In this document: positions 34,252 to 42,136 of the stretch, in pieces | How the letters are laid out: each line of letters begins with the position of its first letter | How positions within the stretch are numbered: position 1 is the stretch's first letter | Origin: Pseudomonas sp. PA15(2017) | GTDB lineage: Bacteria; Pseudomonadota; Gammaproteobacteria; Pseudomonadales; Pseudomonadaceae | Length of the DNA stretch: 64,000 nt | Assembly: GCF_001945395.1 (NCBI RefSeq) | Contig: NZ_MSXV01000002.1 | Coordinates: forward strand, 62,001 to 126,000 | Direction: 5' to 3' | The notes under the pieces: model-generated | The model's database searches: none | Told to the model about the DNA's origin: nothing | The model's input: the letters and a program-made list of their open reading frames with translations, nothing else | Translations under genes and position numbers: made by a program

Positions 34252-35703
34252 CTAAAGCCCACCCATCAGGGTGTATTTGATTTCCAGGTAATCGTCGATG
34301 CCGTAGTGCGAGCCCTCGCGGCCCAGGCCGGAGGACTTGATGCCGCCAAAAGGCGCTACTTCGGTGGAGATCAGCCCTTCGTTGATGCCGACCATGCCAT
34401 ATTCCAGCGCCTCGCTCATCCGCCAGGCGCGGCCCAGGTCGCGGGTGTAGCAATAGGCTGCCAGGCCGAATTCGGTGTCGTTGGCCATGTGGATCGCCTG
34501 GCCCTCGTCGCTGAAGCGGAACACCGCGGCCAACGGGCCGAAGGTTTCGTCGCGAGCGACCTTCATCTCGGTCGTCACTTCGCTCAGCACGGTGGGCTGG
34601 TAGAAGCCGTGGCCGAGGGCGTGGCGCTCGCCGCCGCAGACCAGCCGGGCGCCCTTGCCCAGGGCGTCGGCGACGTGATCGGCGACCTTGTCCACAGCCC
34701 GGCTGTTGATCAGCGGGCCTTGCTGGGCGCCATCGGTAAAGCCATCGGCGACTTTCAGCTCGGCCACACGCTCGGCCAGGCGGGCGACGAAGGCATCGTG
34801 AATGCCGTCCTGCACCAGGAAGCGGTTCACGCACACGCAGGTCTGCCCGGCATTGCGGTATTTGGCGACCATGGCACCGTCGACGGCGCGCTCCAGGTCG
34901 GCGTCATCGAAGACGATGAACGGCGCGTTGCCACCCAGCTCCAGGGAAACCTTCTTCAGGGTGCTGGCGCACTGCTGCATGAGCAGCTTGCCGATGGGGG
35001 TGGAGCCGGTGAACGACAGCTTGCGCACGTCGGCGCTGGCGCACAGTTCGTTGCCGATGGCCACTGCATCACCGGTGATCACGTTGAGCAGGCCGGCGGG
35101 CAGCCCGGCTTCTTCGGCCAGCGCGGCCAGGGCCAGGGCCGAGAACGGCGTTTCCGGCGCCGGCTTGACGATGCACGGGCAGCCGGCGGCCAGGGCCGGG
35201 CCGACCTTGCGGGTGATCATCGCCGCCGGGAAATTCCACGGCGTGATCGCGGCGACCACTCCAATCGGCTCCTTAGTCACCACGATGCGCGCATCGGCCT
35301 TGTGACTGGGAATGGTGTCGCCGTAGATACGCTTGGCTTCTTCGGCGAACCACTCGATGAAGCTGGCAGCGTAGAGAATCTCGCCACGGGCTTCGGCCAG
35401 CGGTTTGCCCTGCTCGAGGGTGAGGATCTCGGCCAGCGCGTCGGCGTTTTCCAGCATCAGGGCATGCCAGCGCTTGAGGATGGCGCTGCGCTCCTTGGCG
35501 GTGCGTGCCCGCCAGGCCGGCCAGGCGGCGTTGGCGGCGGCGATGGCGCGGCGGGTTTCGGCGCTGCCCATGTCGGGCACATGGCCGATCTCTTCGCCAT
35601 TGGCGGGGTTGAAGAGGGCTTGGGTGCCGCCTTCATCGGCGGCCAGCCACTGGCCATCGAGGTAGGCGTGCTGGCGGAACAGGCGCGAGGCTTCGGGCGT
35701 CAT
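34252..35703 (-). CDS. NAD(P)-dependent succinate-semialdehyde dehydrogenase-like enzyme
   Basis: A 483-residue aldehyde dehydrogenase of the GabD branch. Active-site stretches are ITPWNFPAAMITRKVGPALA, SFTGSTPIGKLLMQQCA, VSLELGGNAPFIVFDDADLE (general base Glu) and YRNAGQTCVCVNRFL with the catalytic Cys. The C-terminus (EVAPFGGIKSSGLGREGSHY) is also GabD-like. It would oxidise succinate semialdehyde or a close C4/C5 semialdehyde to the acid that enters the TCA cycle. GGAGCC lies before the ATG at 35703. A 187-base gap with an inverted-repeat element separates it from the flavin reductase gene. Confidence 0.88.
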   Translation of the reverse strand: MTPEASRLFRQHAYLDGQWLAADEGGTQALFNPANGEEIGHVPDMGSAETRRAIAAANAAWPAWRARTAKERSAILKRWHALMLENADALAEILTLEQGKPLAEARGEILYAASFIEWFAEEAKRIYGDTIPSHKADARIVVTKEPIGVVAAITPWNFPAAMITRKVGPALAAGCPCIVKPAPETPFSALALAALAEEAGLPAGLLNVITGDAVAIGNELCASADVRKLSFTGSTPIGKLLMQQCASTLKKVSLELGGNAPFIVFDDADLERAVDGAMVAKYRNAGQTCVCVNRFLVQDGIHDAFVARLAERVAELKVADGFTDGAQQGPLINSRAVDKVADHVADALGKGARLVCGGERHALGHGFYQPTVLSEVTTEMKVARDETFGPLAAVFRFSDEGQAIHMANDTEFGLAAYCYTRDLGRAWRMSEALEYGMVGINEGLISTEVAPFGGIKSSGLGREGSHYGIDDYLEIKYTLMGGL

Positions 35704-35762
35704 GACGGCTCCAGAATAAAACAGGCCGTGCTCGAGGGTGAGTGAGCACGGCCAAAGAAGGT

Positions 35763-35884
35763 TACAACTTGCTGCGCGTCGGCCCTGCGGCGTTAAAACC
35801 AGACTCGAAATGCTCATGTACAAAAGTACACTCCGCTTTCTCGCCGGCCTTTGCCTTGCAGGACTCTAGCTCGCGAAGTTGTGT
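35763..35884. repeat. Palindromic intergenic element with nested inverted repeats
   Basis: The ends ACAACTT (35764-35770) and AAGTTGT (35876-35882) are inverted copies, and the centre TGTACAAAAGTACA is a small hairpin. In between, CCTGCGGCG and TTGCCTTGCAGG also pair imperfectly. The whole 120-base unit can fold on itself. I recall similar sequences with GCTCGAAATGCTCAT in other gammaproteobacterial intergenic regions, so it is probably a dispersed repeat rather than a gene-specific signal. Confidence 0.5.
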
Positions 35885-35889
35885 CGGTA

Positions 35890-36375
35890 TTAAGCGAATG
35901 CCGGCAGGGCGCCGAGCTTGCCGCGGTGGTAAATCATCGGCACCGGGGCGTTCTCGGGCAGGATCAGGTTCTTCACCGCGCCGACCATGATCGCGTGGTC
36001 GCCACCGTCATACTCGCGCCACAGCTCGCACTCGATGATCGCCGTCGCGTTGTTCAGCAGCGGGTTGCCCAGCTCGCTGAGCGTCCACTCGATACCGGCG
36101 GCCTTGTCCTTGCCCTTGCCGGCGAAAGCGTAGGCTTCCTTCTGCTGCTCGGCGGACAACAGGTGGATGGCGAAGCGCTTGCTGTCGCGCAGCACCGGGT
36201 AGGAATCGGAGGCGTAATTGGGGCAGAACAGCACCAGCGCCGGATCGATGGACAGCGCGCTGAAGGCGCTGGCGGTGATGCCGACGATGCCGCCATCGGG
36301 GCCCTGGGTGGTGACGATGGTCACGCCGGAGGGGAAGGCGGCCATGACGGATTTGTAGAGTCCGGGTTCGATCAT
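35890..36375 (-). CDS. Flavin reductase (FMN), partner of the LLM monooxygenase
   Basis: A 161-residue flavin-reductase-like protein of the split-barrel fold. It has FPSGVTIVTTQGPDGGIVGI, TASAFSALSIDPALVLFC and the HLLSAEQQKEAYAFAGKG segment. It reduces free FMN with NAD(P)H and hands FMNH2 to a two-component monooxygenase; the only such oxygenase in the window is encoded at 17272-18312, about 18 kb away but under the same type of operator. The ATG at 36375 has GAGGAAA. Last gene of DUF1185 - hydrolase - aldehyde dehydrogenase - reductase. Confidence 0.9.
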   Translation of the reverse strand: MIEPGLYKSVMAAFPSGVTIVTTQGPDGGIVGITASAFSALSIDPALVLFCPNYASDSYPVLRDSKRFAIHLLSAEQQKEAYAFAGKGKDKAAGIEWTLSELGNPLLNNATAIIECELWREYDGGDHAIMVGAVKNLILPENAPVPMIYHRGKLGALPAFA

Positions 36376-36395
36376 TTTGCTTTTCCTCGATGCGC

Positions 36396-37877
36396 TCAGC
36401 GCATCACGAACGGGTCGGGCATTGGCGCTTGCGACAGGTTGATCCACACCGTTTTCAGCTCGGTGTAGGCCAGCACCGAATCGATGCCGCTTTCACGGCC
36501 GTAGCCGCTGTTCTTGAAACCGCCGATCGGTGCCATGGCCGATACGGCGCGGTAGGTGTTGACCCAGATGATGCCCGAGCGCACGCCTTTGGCCATGCGA
36601 TGGGCGCGACCCAGGTCACGGGTCCAGATGCCGGCGGCGAGGCCGAACTGCGAGTCGTTGGCCATGGCCAGGGCGTCGGCTTCGTCCTTGAAACGGATCA
36701 CCGAGGCGACCGGGCCGAAGACCTCTTCCTGCATGATGGTCATCGAGTGGCTGTCGCATTCGAACAGGGTCGGCTCGTAGTACCAGCCTTCACCGTCGAC
36801 CTGCGGACGTTTGCCACCCAGGCGCAGTTTCGCACCTTCGGCCACGGCTGTGGCGACCAGGCCCTCGACTACCGCCAGTTGCTGGGCGGTGGCCATGGGA
36901 CCCATTTCGCTGGCGTCGTCCTGCGGGTTGCCGATGCGGATGCGCTTGGCACGCTCGACCAGGCGCTCGACGAACTCGTCGTAGATGCTGTCCTGTACCA
37001 GCAGGCGCGAGCCGGCCACGCAGCTCTGCCCGGAGGCGGCGTAGATGCCGGCGACCACGCCGTTGATGGCGCTGTCCAGGTCGGCATCGGCGAAGATGAT
37101 GTTCGGCGACTTGCCGCCCAGTTCCAGCGACAGCTTGGCGAAGTTCTCGGCACTGGCGCGCACCACGTGGCGGGCAGTGGCGGCGCCACCGGTGAAGGCG
37201 ATCTTGCGCACCAGCGGGTGGCTGGTCAGCGCCGCGCCAGTGGTCGGCCCGTAGCCGGTGACCACGTTGACCACCCCGGCCGGGAAGCCGGCTTCGAGGG
37301 CCAGGCGGGCCAGTTCGAGAATGGTCGCCGAGGCGTGTTCCGAGGGCTTGAGCACGATGGTGTTGCCGGCGGCCAGGGCCGGGGCGAGCTTGATCGCGGT
37401 CAGGTACAACGGGCTGTTCCAGGGGATGATCCCGGCCACCACGCCAATTGGTTCGTGGGTGGTGTAGGCGAACATGTCCGGCTTGTCGAGGGGCAGGGTG
37501 CCGCCTTCGAGCTTGTCGGCCAGGCCCGCGGTGTAATGGAAGAACTCCGGCAGATAACCGACCTGGCCGCGGGTTTCGCGGATCAGCTTGCCGTTGTCGC
37601 GGCTCTCCAGCTGGGCCAGGGCTTCCTTGTTTTCGGCGATCAGGTCACCCAGGCGGCGCAGCAGTTTGCCCCGCGCGGTGGCACTGAGGCCACGCCAGGC
37701 CGGGTTCTCGAAGGCTGCCTGGGCGGCCTGCACGGCAAGCTCGACGTCTTCGCCGGCGGCGTCGGGCAGCACGGCCCAGGCCTGGGCACGAGCCGGGTCG
37801 AGGCTCTCGAAGGTCTTGCCCGATTGCGCGTCGACCCACTGGCCGTCAATGCACATCTGATAGCGTGCGAGTGTCAT
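36396..37877 (-). CDS. Aldehyde dehydrogenase
   Basis: A 493-residue aldehyde dehydrogenase. Key stretches are GIIPWNSPLYLTAIKLAPAL, IAFTGGAATARHVV, LSLELGGKSPNIIFADADLD and YAASGQSCVAGSRLLVQDS with the catalytic Cys. The C-terminus holds APIGGFKNSGYGRESG. It is of the broad AldA/PuuC/betaine-aldehyde type; the aldehyde cannot be read from sequence. It overlaps the hydrolase gene by 4 bases (ATGA), with AAGGGGA upstream. The longer open frame to 38246 lies within the hydrolase gene. Confidence 0.88.
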   Translation of the reverse strand: MTLARYQMCIDGQWVDAQSGKTFESLDPARAQAWAVLPDAAGEDVELAVQAAQAAFENPAWRGLSATARGKLLRRLGDLIAENKEALAQLESRDNGKLIRETRGQVGYLPEFFHYTAGLADKLEGGTLPLDKPDMFAYTTHEPIGVVAGIIPWNSPLYLTAIKLAPALAAGNTIVLKPSEHASATILELARLALEAGFPAGVVNVVTGYGPTTGAALTSHPLVRKIAFTGGAATARHVVRASAENFAKLSLELGGKSPNIIFADADLDSAINGVVAGIYAASGQSCVAGSRLLVQDSIYDEFVERLVERAKRIRIGNPQDDASEMGPMATAQQLAVVEGLVATAVAEGAKLRLGGKRPQVDGEGWYYEPTLFECDSHSMTIMQEEVFGPVASVIRFKDEADALAMANDSQFGLAAGIWTRDLGRAHRMAKGVRSGIIWVNTYRAVSAMAPIGGFKNSGYGRESGIDSVLAYTELKTVWINLSQAPMPDPFVMR

Positions 37878-38707
37878 GCGACGATCCCCTTGGCGGTGTC
37901 TTGCAGCTGGCAGGCTTCTTCCAGGAACTCCAGCAGCATCTGGTTGACCAGGCGCGGCGATTCCACCGGCATCATATGCCGTTGCTCGGCCAGCACCACG
38001 GCGCGCGCGCCAGGAATGCACTGCGCCAGCTGTTCGGCCATCTGCGGCGTGGAGCCCGGGTCGAGCTCGCCGGTGGCGATCAGCGTCGGCACCTGGATCT
38101 CGGCCAGGTCGTCGGCGCGGTACATGTCCTGGGTGGCGAACAGCGTATAGGTGGTCAGGTAGCCCTGGGCATCGTTGCCGGCCAGGGTCTGGCGAATGGC
38201 GGCGATCTGCGCCGGGTTGGCGGCCTGATACTCGTGGCTGAACCACCGCGACAGCGCCGCTTCGGCGTTGGCATCCGGGCCATGTTCGGCGGCCTGAGCG
38301 GTACGCGCAATGACGCCGGCGCGCTGCTCGGGGCTGCGGTTGAACACGCTGTTGAGCACTACCAGCGCGGCGATGCGCTGCGGGTGGTGCAGCGCGAAGG
38401 CTCGGGCTACCAAGCCGCCCATGGAGAAGCCGATCACCATGGCCTGCGGCAGGCCGAGGTGGTCGAGCAGTTCACGCAACTGGTCGGCGTAACCGGCCAG
38501 GTCGGTGTCTACCGCCGGGCGTGGGCTGTCGCCGTGGCCGAGCATGTCGTAGACGATGACCTGGAAATGCTGGGCCAGGCCGACGACCTGGCCGCCCCAC
38601 ATGTCTTTGTTCAGGCCCACGCCGTGGATCAATACCACGGGTTGGCCCTGGCCGATCACCCGGTAACTGGTGCCGGCGGGGGTACGTTCAGCGAGGTGCC
38701 GAATCAT
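37874..38707 (-). CDS. Alpha/beta hydrolase (PcaD/amidase-like)
   Basis: A 277-residue alpha/beta hydrolase. The oxyanion segment is VVLIHGVGLNKDMWGGQ, the nucleophile elbow VIGFSMGGLVARAF (Ser), the acid lies in ATGELDPGSTP and the histidine in LAEQRHMMPVESP. It is similar in length to 3-oxoadipate enol-lactonase and to MhpC-like C-C hydrolases. It would cleave an ester, enol-lactone, amide or C-C bond of the ring-opened intermediate. The ATG at 38707 has GGGAGCAGG upstream. The DUF1185 gene ends 13 bases before. Confidence 0.87.
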   Translation of the reverse strand: MIRHLAERTPAGTSYRVIGQGQPVVLIHGVGLNKDMWGGQVVGLAQHFQVIVYDMLGHGDSPRPAVDTDLAGYADQLRELLDHLGLPQAMVIGFSMGGLVARAFALHHPQRIAALVVLNSVFNRSPEQRAGVIARTAQAAEHGPDANAEAALSRWFSHEYQAANPAQIAAIRQTLAGNDAQGYLTTYTLFATQDMYRADDLAEIQVPTLIATGELDPGSTPQMAEQLAQCIPGARAVVLAEQRHMMPVESPRLVNQMLLEFLEEACQLQDTAKGIVA

Positions 38708-38720
38708 GGCCTGCTCCCGA

Positions 38721-39311
38721 TTACTGCGCCTTTTCGGCTGCCAGTTCTTCCAGATCGATATAACGGTTGCCGATGCGCGGGTGCAGGCGACCACCGTCGG
38801 CGGCGCCCAGCACCACGACGATCTCGTCGGCGCGCGGGGCGTCTTCGATCTGCATCTCCAGGGTGATGTAGTGCGAACGCAGGCCTTCGTCATCCTTGTG
38901 CATCATCGGGATCTGGATCGAGGTACCCGGGCCGCCACGCTTGTTGGTAAACGACAGGTAGCTCTTGGCCTTCACTGCCTCGCGGTAGTGGTTGCCGAAG
39001 CGCAGGGTGTGGATGACGGCAGAGGCGTGCTCGATTTCACCGTCGGCGCCGACCACGGCGGCCTTGCCGTAGGCTTCGATCTTGTCGGCGCCGCCGATGG
39101 CAGCGGTCAGACGCGCGACCATCAGTTCACCGAGGGCGGAGCAGTTGGCCTTGATCTGCGGCTTGAGGTCTTCGACGAAGCCATTGCCAACCCACGGGTT
39201 CTTGATCACGACGGCCAGGCCGACCATGGTGACCGGCTTGTCGGTCGCCTTGCCACCTTCGATCAGGGTTTCCTCTGTGTAGCTGACGATCTTGCGAATC
39301 TCGAAACTCAT
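38721..39311 (-). CDS. DUF1185 / 'amino acid synthesis' family protein
   Basis: A 196-residue protein of Pfam PF06684. It reads SFEIRKIVSYTEETLIEGGK, AVVIKNPWVGNGFVEDLKP, the EAYGKAAVVGADGEIEHASA segment and SIQIPMMHKDDEGLRSHY. Structures of the family show a chorismate-mutase-like (YjgF-related) fold, but no enzyme activity is established as far as I know. As first gene of the operon with a hydrolase, aldehyde dehydrogenase and flavin reductase, it probably acts on an N-containing pathway intermediate (inference). GAGGAG lies before the ATG, and an operator 32 bases upstream. Confidence 0.88.
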   Translation of the reverse strand: MSFEIRKIVSYTEETLIEGGKATDKPVTMVGLAVVIKNPWVGNGFVEDLKPQIKANCSALGELMVARLTAAIGGADKIEAYGKAAVVGADGEIEHASAVIHTLRFGNHYREAVKAKSYLSFTNKRGGPGTSIQIPMMHKDDEGLRSHYITLEMQIEDAPRADEIVVVLGAADGGRLHPRIGNRYIDLEELAAEKAQ

Positions 39312-39342
39312 GGCAGCTCCTCGGCTGGTTGGTGTTGGGTAT

Positions 39343-39356
39343 TATGGTATACCAGA
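39343..39356. promoter_or_regulatory. GntR-type operator before the DUF1185 operon
   Basis: TATGGTATACCAGA, identical to the perfect site except for one base, with CATAAT of a possible -10 overlapping on the minus strand (ACCATAATAC). A TTGCAT lies 19 bases upstream of that -10, a weak -35. It is the fourth member of the operator set. Confidence 0.7.
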
Positions 39357-39530
39357 ATACACAATATGCAAGCATTGCCGAATCCCAGGCGTGACGGCGC
39401 CTTGGCGATAGTCGCAGAGTGCGCCGATGGTGCTGAAAAGGTCGTTTGGAAACGCCGCAATTGGGCGCTGGCGCTGCCGGAACGCAGCGCGCTATCGAGG
39501 TGCGAGCGTCAAAAAGGCGGGGTGAAGGGC

Positions 39531-40244
39531 TCAGCCTTCCCTGGCATTGAGGATGCCTGCGACCAGCGCGGGCTTGCAGTTGATGAACGCCGAGCCCTTC
39601 AGCCAGCGCTTGTCGGGGTAGTACGAAAACATGAATTGGCCACCCTTGAGGCTGTCTACCACCATGCGCGCGATTTCCGGGCGTACCGCCGGGCAGCCCT
39701 GGCTACGGCCGATGCGGCCCTGGGTCTTGATCCAGGCCGGGTTCACGTAGTCGGCGGGGTGGATGACGATGGCGCGTTGGCGCGCCAGGTCGTTGAAGCC
39801 GGGCTCCAGGCCGTCCATGCGCAGGGAATAGCCGTGTTTGCCGGTGTAGCTTTCGCTGGTGCGGAACAGGCCGATGCTGGATTGGTGGCTGCCTTCACGG
39901 TTGGAGAAGCGCGTGGCGAAGTTGTCGCCGGATTGCTGGCCGTGGGCGACCAGGTCGTGCAGCAGCAGGCGTTTCTTGGTCAGGTCGAAGATCCACAGGC
40001 GGCGATCGCTGGAGGGTTTGGAGAAGTCGATCACGGCCAGGCGTTGGGCAGGTACGGCACCATTGTTGATGGCGCAGCGCATCGCGTCGAGGGCGTGATT
40101 GAGTACCTGACGATCGAGCGCTGGTGCTTGTGCAGACAAGCCTTCGAACAACGGATCCGGCGCCAGAGTGGCGGCGATTACGGACGGTACAGGCAGCGCG
40201 AGGCAAAGAAAGGCTAAGCAAATTCGCTGAATCGTGGTCATCAT
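39531..40244 (-). CDS. Murein L,D-transpeptidase catalytic-domain protein (YkuD_2 type)
   Basis: A 237-residue exported protein. A signal peptide (TIQRICLAFLCLALPVPSVI ... AAT) is followed by LFDLTKKRLLLHD-like strands. The YkuD-type active site is GRSQGCPAVRPEIARMVV with the nucleophilic Cys and an upstream His in AIVIHPADYVNPAW. It acts in the periplasm on peptidoglycan peptides, as a cross-linking or anchoring enzyme. Two ATGs in tandem (40244, 40241) are possible starts. It is divergent from a second L,D-transpeptidase gene 171 bases away. Confidence 0.85.
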   Translation of the reverse strand: MMTTIQRICLAFLCLALPVPSVIAATLAPDPLFEGLSAQAPALDRQVLNHALDAMRCAINNGAVPAQRLAVIDFSKPSSDRRLWIFDLTKKRLLLHDLVAHGQQSGDNFATRFSNREGSHQSSIGLFRTSESYTGKHGYSLRMDGLEPGFNDLARQRAIVIHPADYVNPAWIKTQGRIGRSQGCPAVRPEIARMVVDSLKGGQFMFSYYPDKRWLKGSAFINCKPALVAGILNAREG

Positions 40245-40415
40245 CTTAAGTCTCAGAGCTTCAGCCTTCGACGTAGGCTTCGGCCATCGATGGGGCGCGT
40301 CTCCGCCAGGCGGTGCGGGCACAACAAAGCCCGCGATTCTAGCAGCCGAGTTCCCTTTTCCCGCGGGCCATTCCGACGGGCTGTCATTCACTCTGTCGTA
40401 AATTGGAGCGGTGCC

Positions 40416-42029
40416 TTGTTCTCTCCCTCTTCAACCGCTGCCTGGGCACTGGCCCTGACGGCACCCCTGGCGCTGGCCGACACCCCGCCGCCCAGCCCGC
40501 TGCAGGAGCAGCTCGCCGAGGCCGAGCTGAGCTGCGTAACGCCCGTGCTCGAGCTCTCCGCCAAGGACCGTGAATGGCTGGAGCCGTTCTACCTGCTACG
40601 CGGCTCGCAAGCAGCGTGGAACAAGGCAAACCTGCCCGTGTTGTTCGCCCAGCTGGAGGCGCTGGCCGACGATGGCCTGGAGCCGCGTGCCTACCATCTG
40701 GAGCCGCTGCGCGAACTGGCGGCGGTCAGCGATCCATCGCCGCGCCTCGAGGCCTGTGTCGATGTGCTCGCCACCACGGCGTATCTGCAGGCTCTGCGAG
40801 ACCTGACCTACGGGCGCCTCGAACAGGCCAAGGTCGAGCCGTTGTGGGAGCCCGAGAGTATGGCGGTGCAGCAGAGCCAGGCGCCGCTGCTGGCCATCGC
40901 TCAGGCGGGGTTGGCCGACCCGGCGCAGGCCTTCGCCCAGGCGCGGCCGGATTTTGGCCCCTACCAGCAATTGCGCCAGCGCTTCGCCGAGTTGCGTCGC
41001 GAGCAATTGCCGCAGTGGCTGGCGATCCCCGGCGGCACGCTGCTCAAGCCCGGCGCCGTGGATGGTCGGGTGCCCTTGCTGGAGCAACGGCTGCAGTTGC
41101 ATGGCGATCTGTCCCAGGGCGCGCCGGCCCTGGTCGCCGAGGAAACGTCGGTGTACTCGACGGCGCTGGTCGAGGCGGTCAAGGCTTTCCAGCGCAGCCA
41201 CCTGCTCAAGCCCGATGGCGTGGTCGGCCCCGGCACCCTGGCCGAGCTGAACCGTTCCGCCAGCGAGCGTATGGATCAGATCCGCATCAACCTGGAGCGC
41301 CTGCGCTGGCTGTCCCACGAGATCGAGCCGACAAGCGTGCTGATAGACGTGGCGGGCGCCGAAGTGATGTTCCTGCGTGACCACACCGTCACCTGGCAGG
41401 CGCGCACCCAAGTCGGTCGGCCGGCCCGGCCGACGCCGCTGCTGCGCTCGCGCATCACCCACCTGACGCTCAACCCGACCTGGACCATTCCACCGACCAT
41501 CCTCAAGGAAGACAAGCTGCCCGTGCTGCGCCGTGACGCAGCCGGCTACCTGGCCGCCAACCACATGCAGGTGATCGACTACGACGGCAATCCGGTGGAC
41601 CCGCGTGGCGTCGACTGGGAGCGCCCCGGCCGGGTGATGGTGCGCCAGTCGGCAGGCGCCCACAGCCCGCTGGGCAAGGTGGCGATCCGCTTCCCCAACC
41701 CGTTCTCGGTGTACCTGCACGACACGCCGAGCCAGCGCCTGTTCGACAACCTGCCGCGGCTGTTCAGCTCGGGCTGCGTGCGCATCGAACGGGTTACCGA
41801 ACTGGTCGATCAGCTGCTCGCTGGCGCCTCGCCCACCGAGCGCGCACGCATCACCAGGCAATGGGACAGCGGTCGCACCTTGCGCGCCGATCTGCCGCAA
41901 CCGGTGCCAATCCTGATGGCCTACTGGACGGCCCAGGTCGGCGCTGACGGGCAGGTGCAATTCCGCCCGGACATCTACGGGCACGATGCGCGTCTGCTCA
42001 AGGCGCTGGAGGCGTCGAACCGGATTTAG
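40416..42029 (+). CDS. L,D-transpeptidase family protein (YcbB/LdtD-like)
   Basis: A 537-residue exported protein. The signal peptide (STAAWALALTAPLALA) is followed by an N-terminal domain, a peptidoglycan-binding domain near residues 240-285 (LVEAVKAFQRSHLLKPDGVV with GPGTLAELN) and a YkuD domain. Its active site is SVYLHDTPSQRLF with SSGCVRIERV, containing the catalytic Cys. This is the large YcbB architecture that makes 3-3 cross-links. TTG 40416 is proposed as start: GGAG lies 7 bases upstream, it begins right at the signal peptide, and no ATG or GTG is available nearby in frame. Confidence 0.87.
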   Translation: MFSPSSTAAWALALTAPLALADTPPPSPLQEQLAEAELSCVTPVLELSAKDREWLEPFYLLRGSQAAWNKANLPVLFAQLEALADDGLEPRAYHLEPLRELAAVSDPSPRLEACVDVLATTAYLQALRDLTYGRLEQAKVEPLWEPESMAVQQSQAPLLAIAQAGLADPAQAFAQARPDFGPYQQLRQRFAELRREQLPQWLAIPGGTLLKPGAVDGRVPLLEQRLQLHGDLSQGAPALVAEETSVYSTALVEAVKAFQRSHLLKPDGVVGPGTLAELNRSASERMDQIRINLERLRWLSHEIEPTSVLIDVAGAEVMFLRDHTVTWQARTQVGRPARPTPLLRSRITHLTLNPTWTIPPTILKEDKLPVLRRDAAGYLAANHMQVIDYDGNPVDPRGVDWERPGRVMVRQSAGAHSPLGKVAIRFPNPFSVYLHDTPSQRLFDNLPRLFSSGCVRIERVTELVDQLLAGASPTERARITRQWDSGRTLRADLPQPVPILMAYWTAQVGADGQVQFRPDIYGHDARLLKALEASNRI

Positions 42030-42039
42030 CGAATGATCC

Positions 42040-42106
42040 TGTGGGAGCGGGCGGGGACGCCCAGTCCATGCCCGCGATTCTTTCGCGGGCATGGCCCGCT
42101 CCCACA
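42040..42106. repeat. REP-like palindrome after the YcbB-like gene
   Basis: TGTGGGAGCGGGC ... GCGATTCTTTCGCGGGCATG then GCCCGCTCCCACA. Same family as 8479-8528, with an extra GGGGACGCCCAGTCC insertion in the left arm. It separates the tail-to-tail YcbB-like and GntR genes and may stop transcription from both sides. Confidence 0.8.
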
Positions 42107-42136
42107 AAATATGGCTCTGCCTTACGGGCCGCCGAC

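Noticed and set aside
40290..40415. ATG 40290 as start of the YcbB-like protein
   Set aside because: It would put about 42 Arg-rich residues before the signal peptide; TTG 40416 with GGAG fits better.
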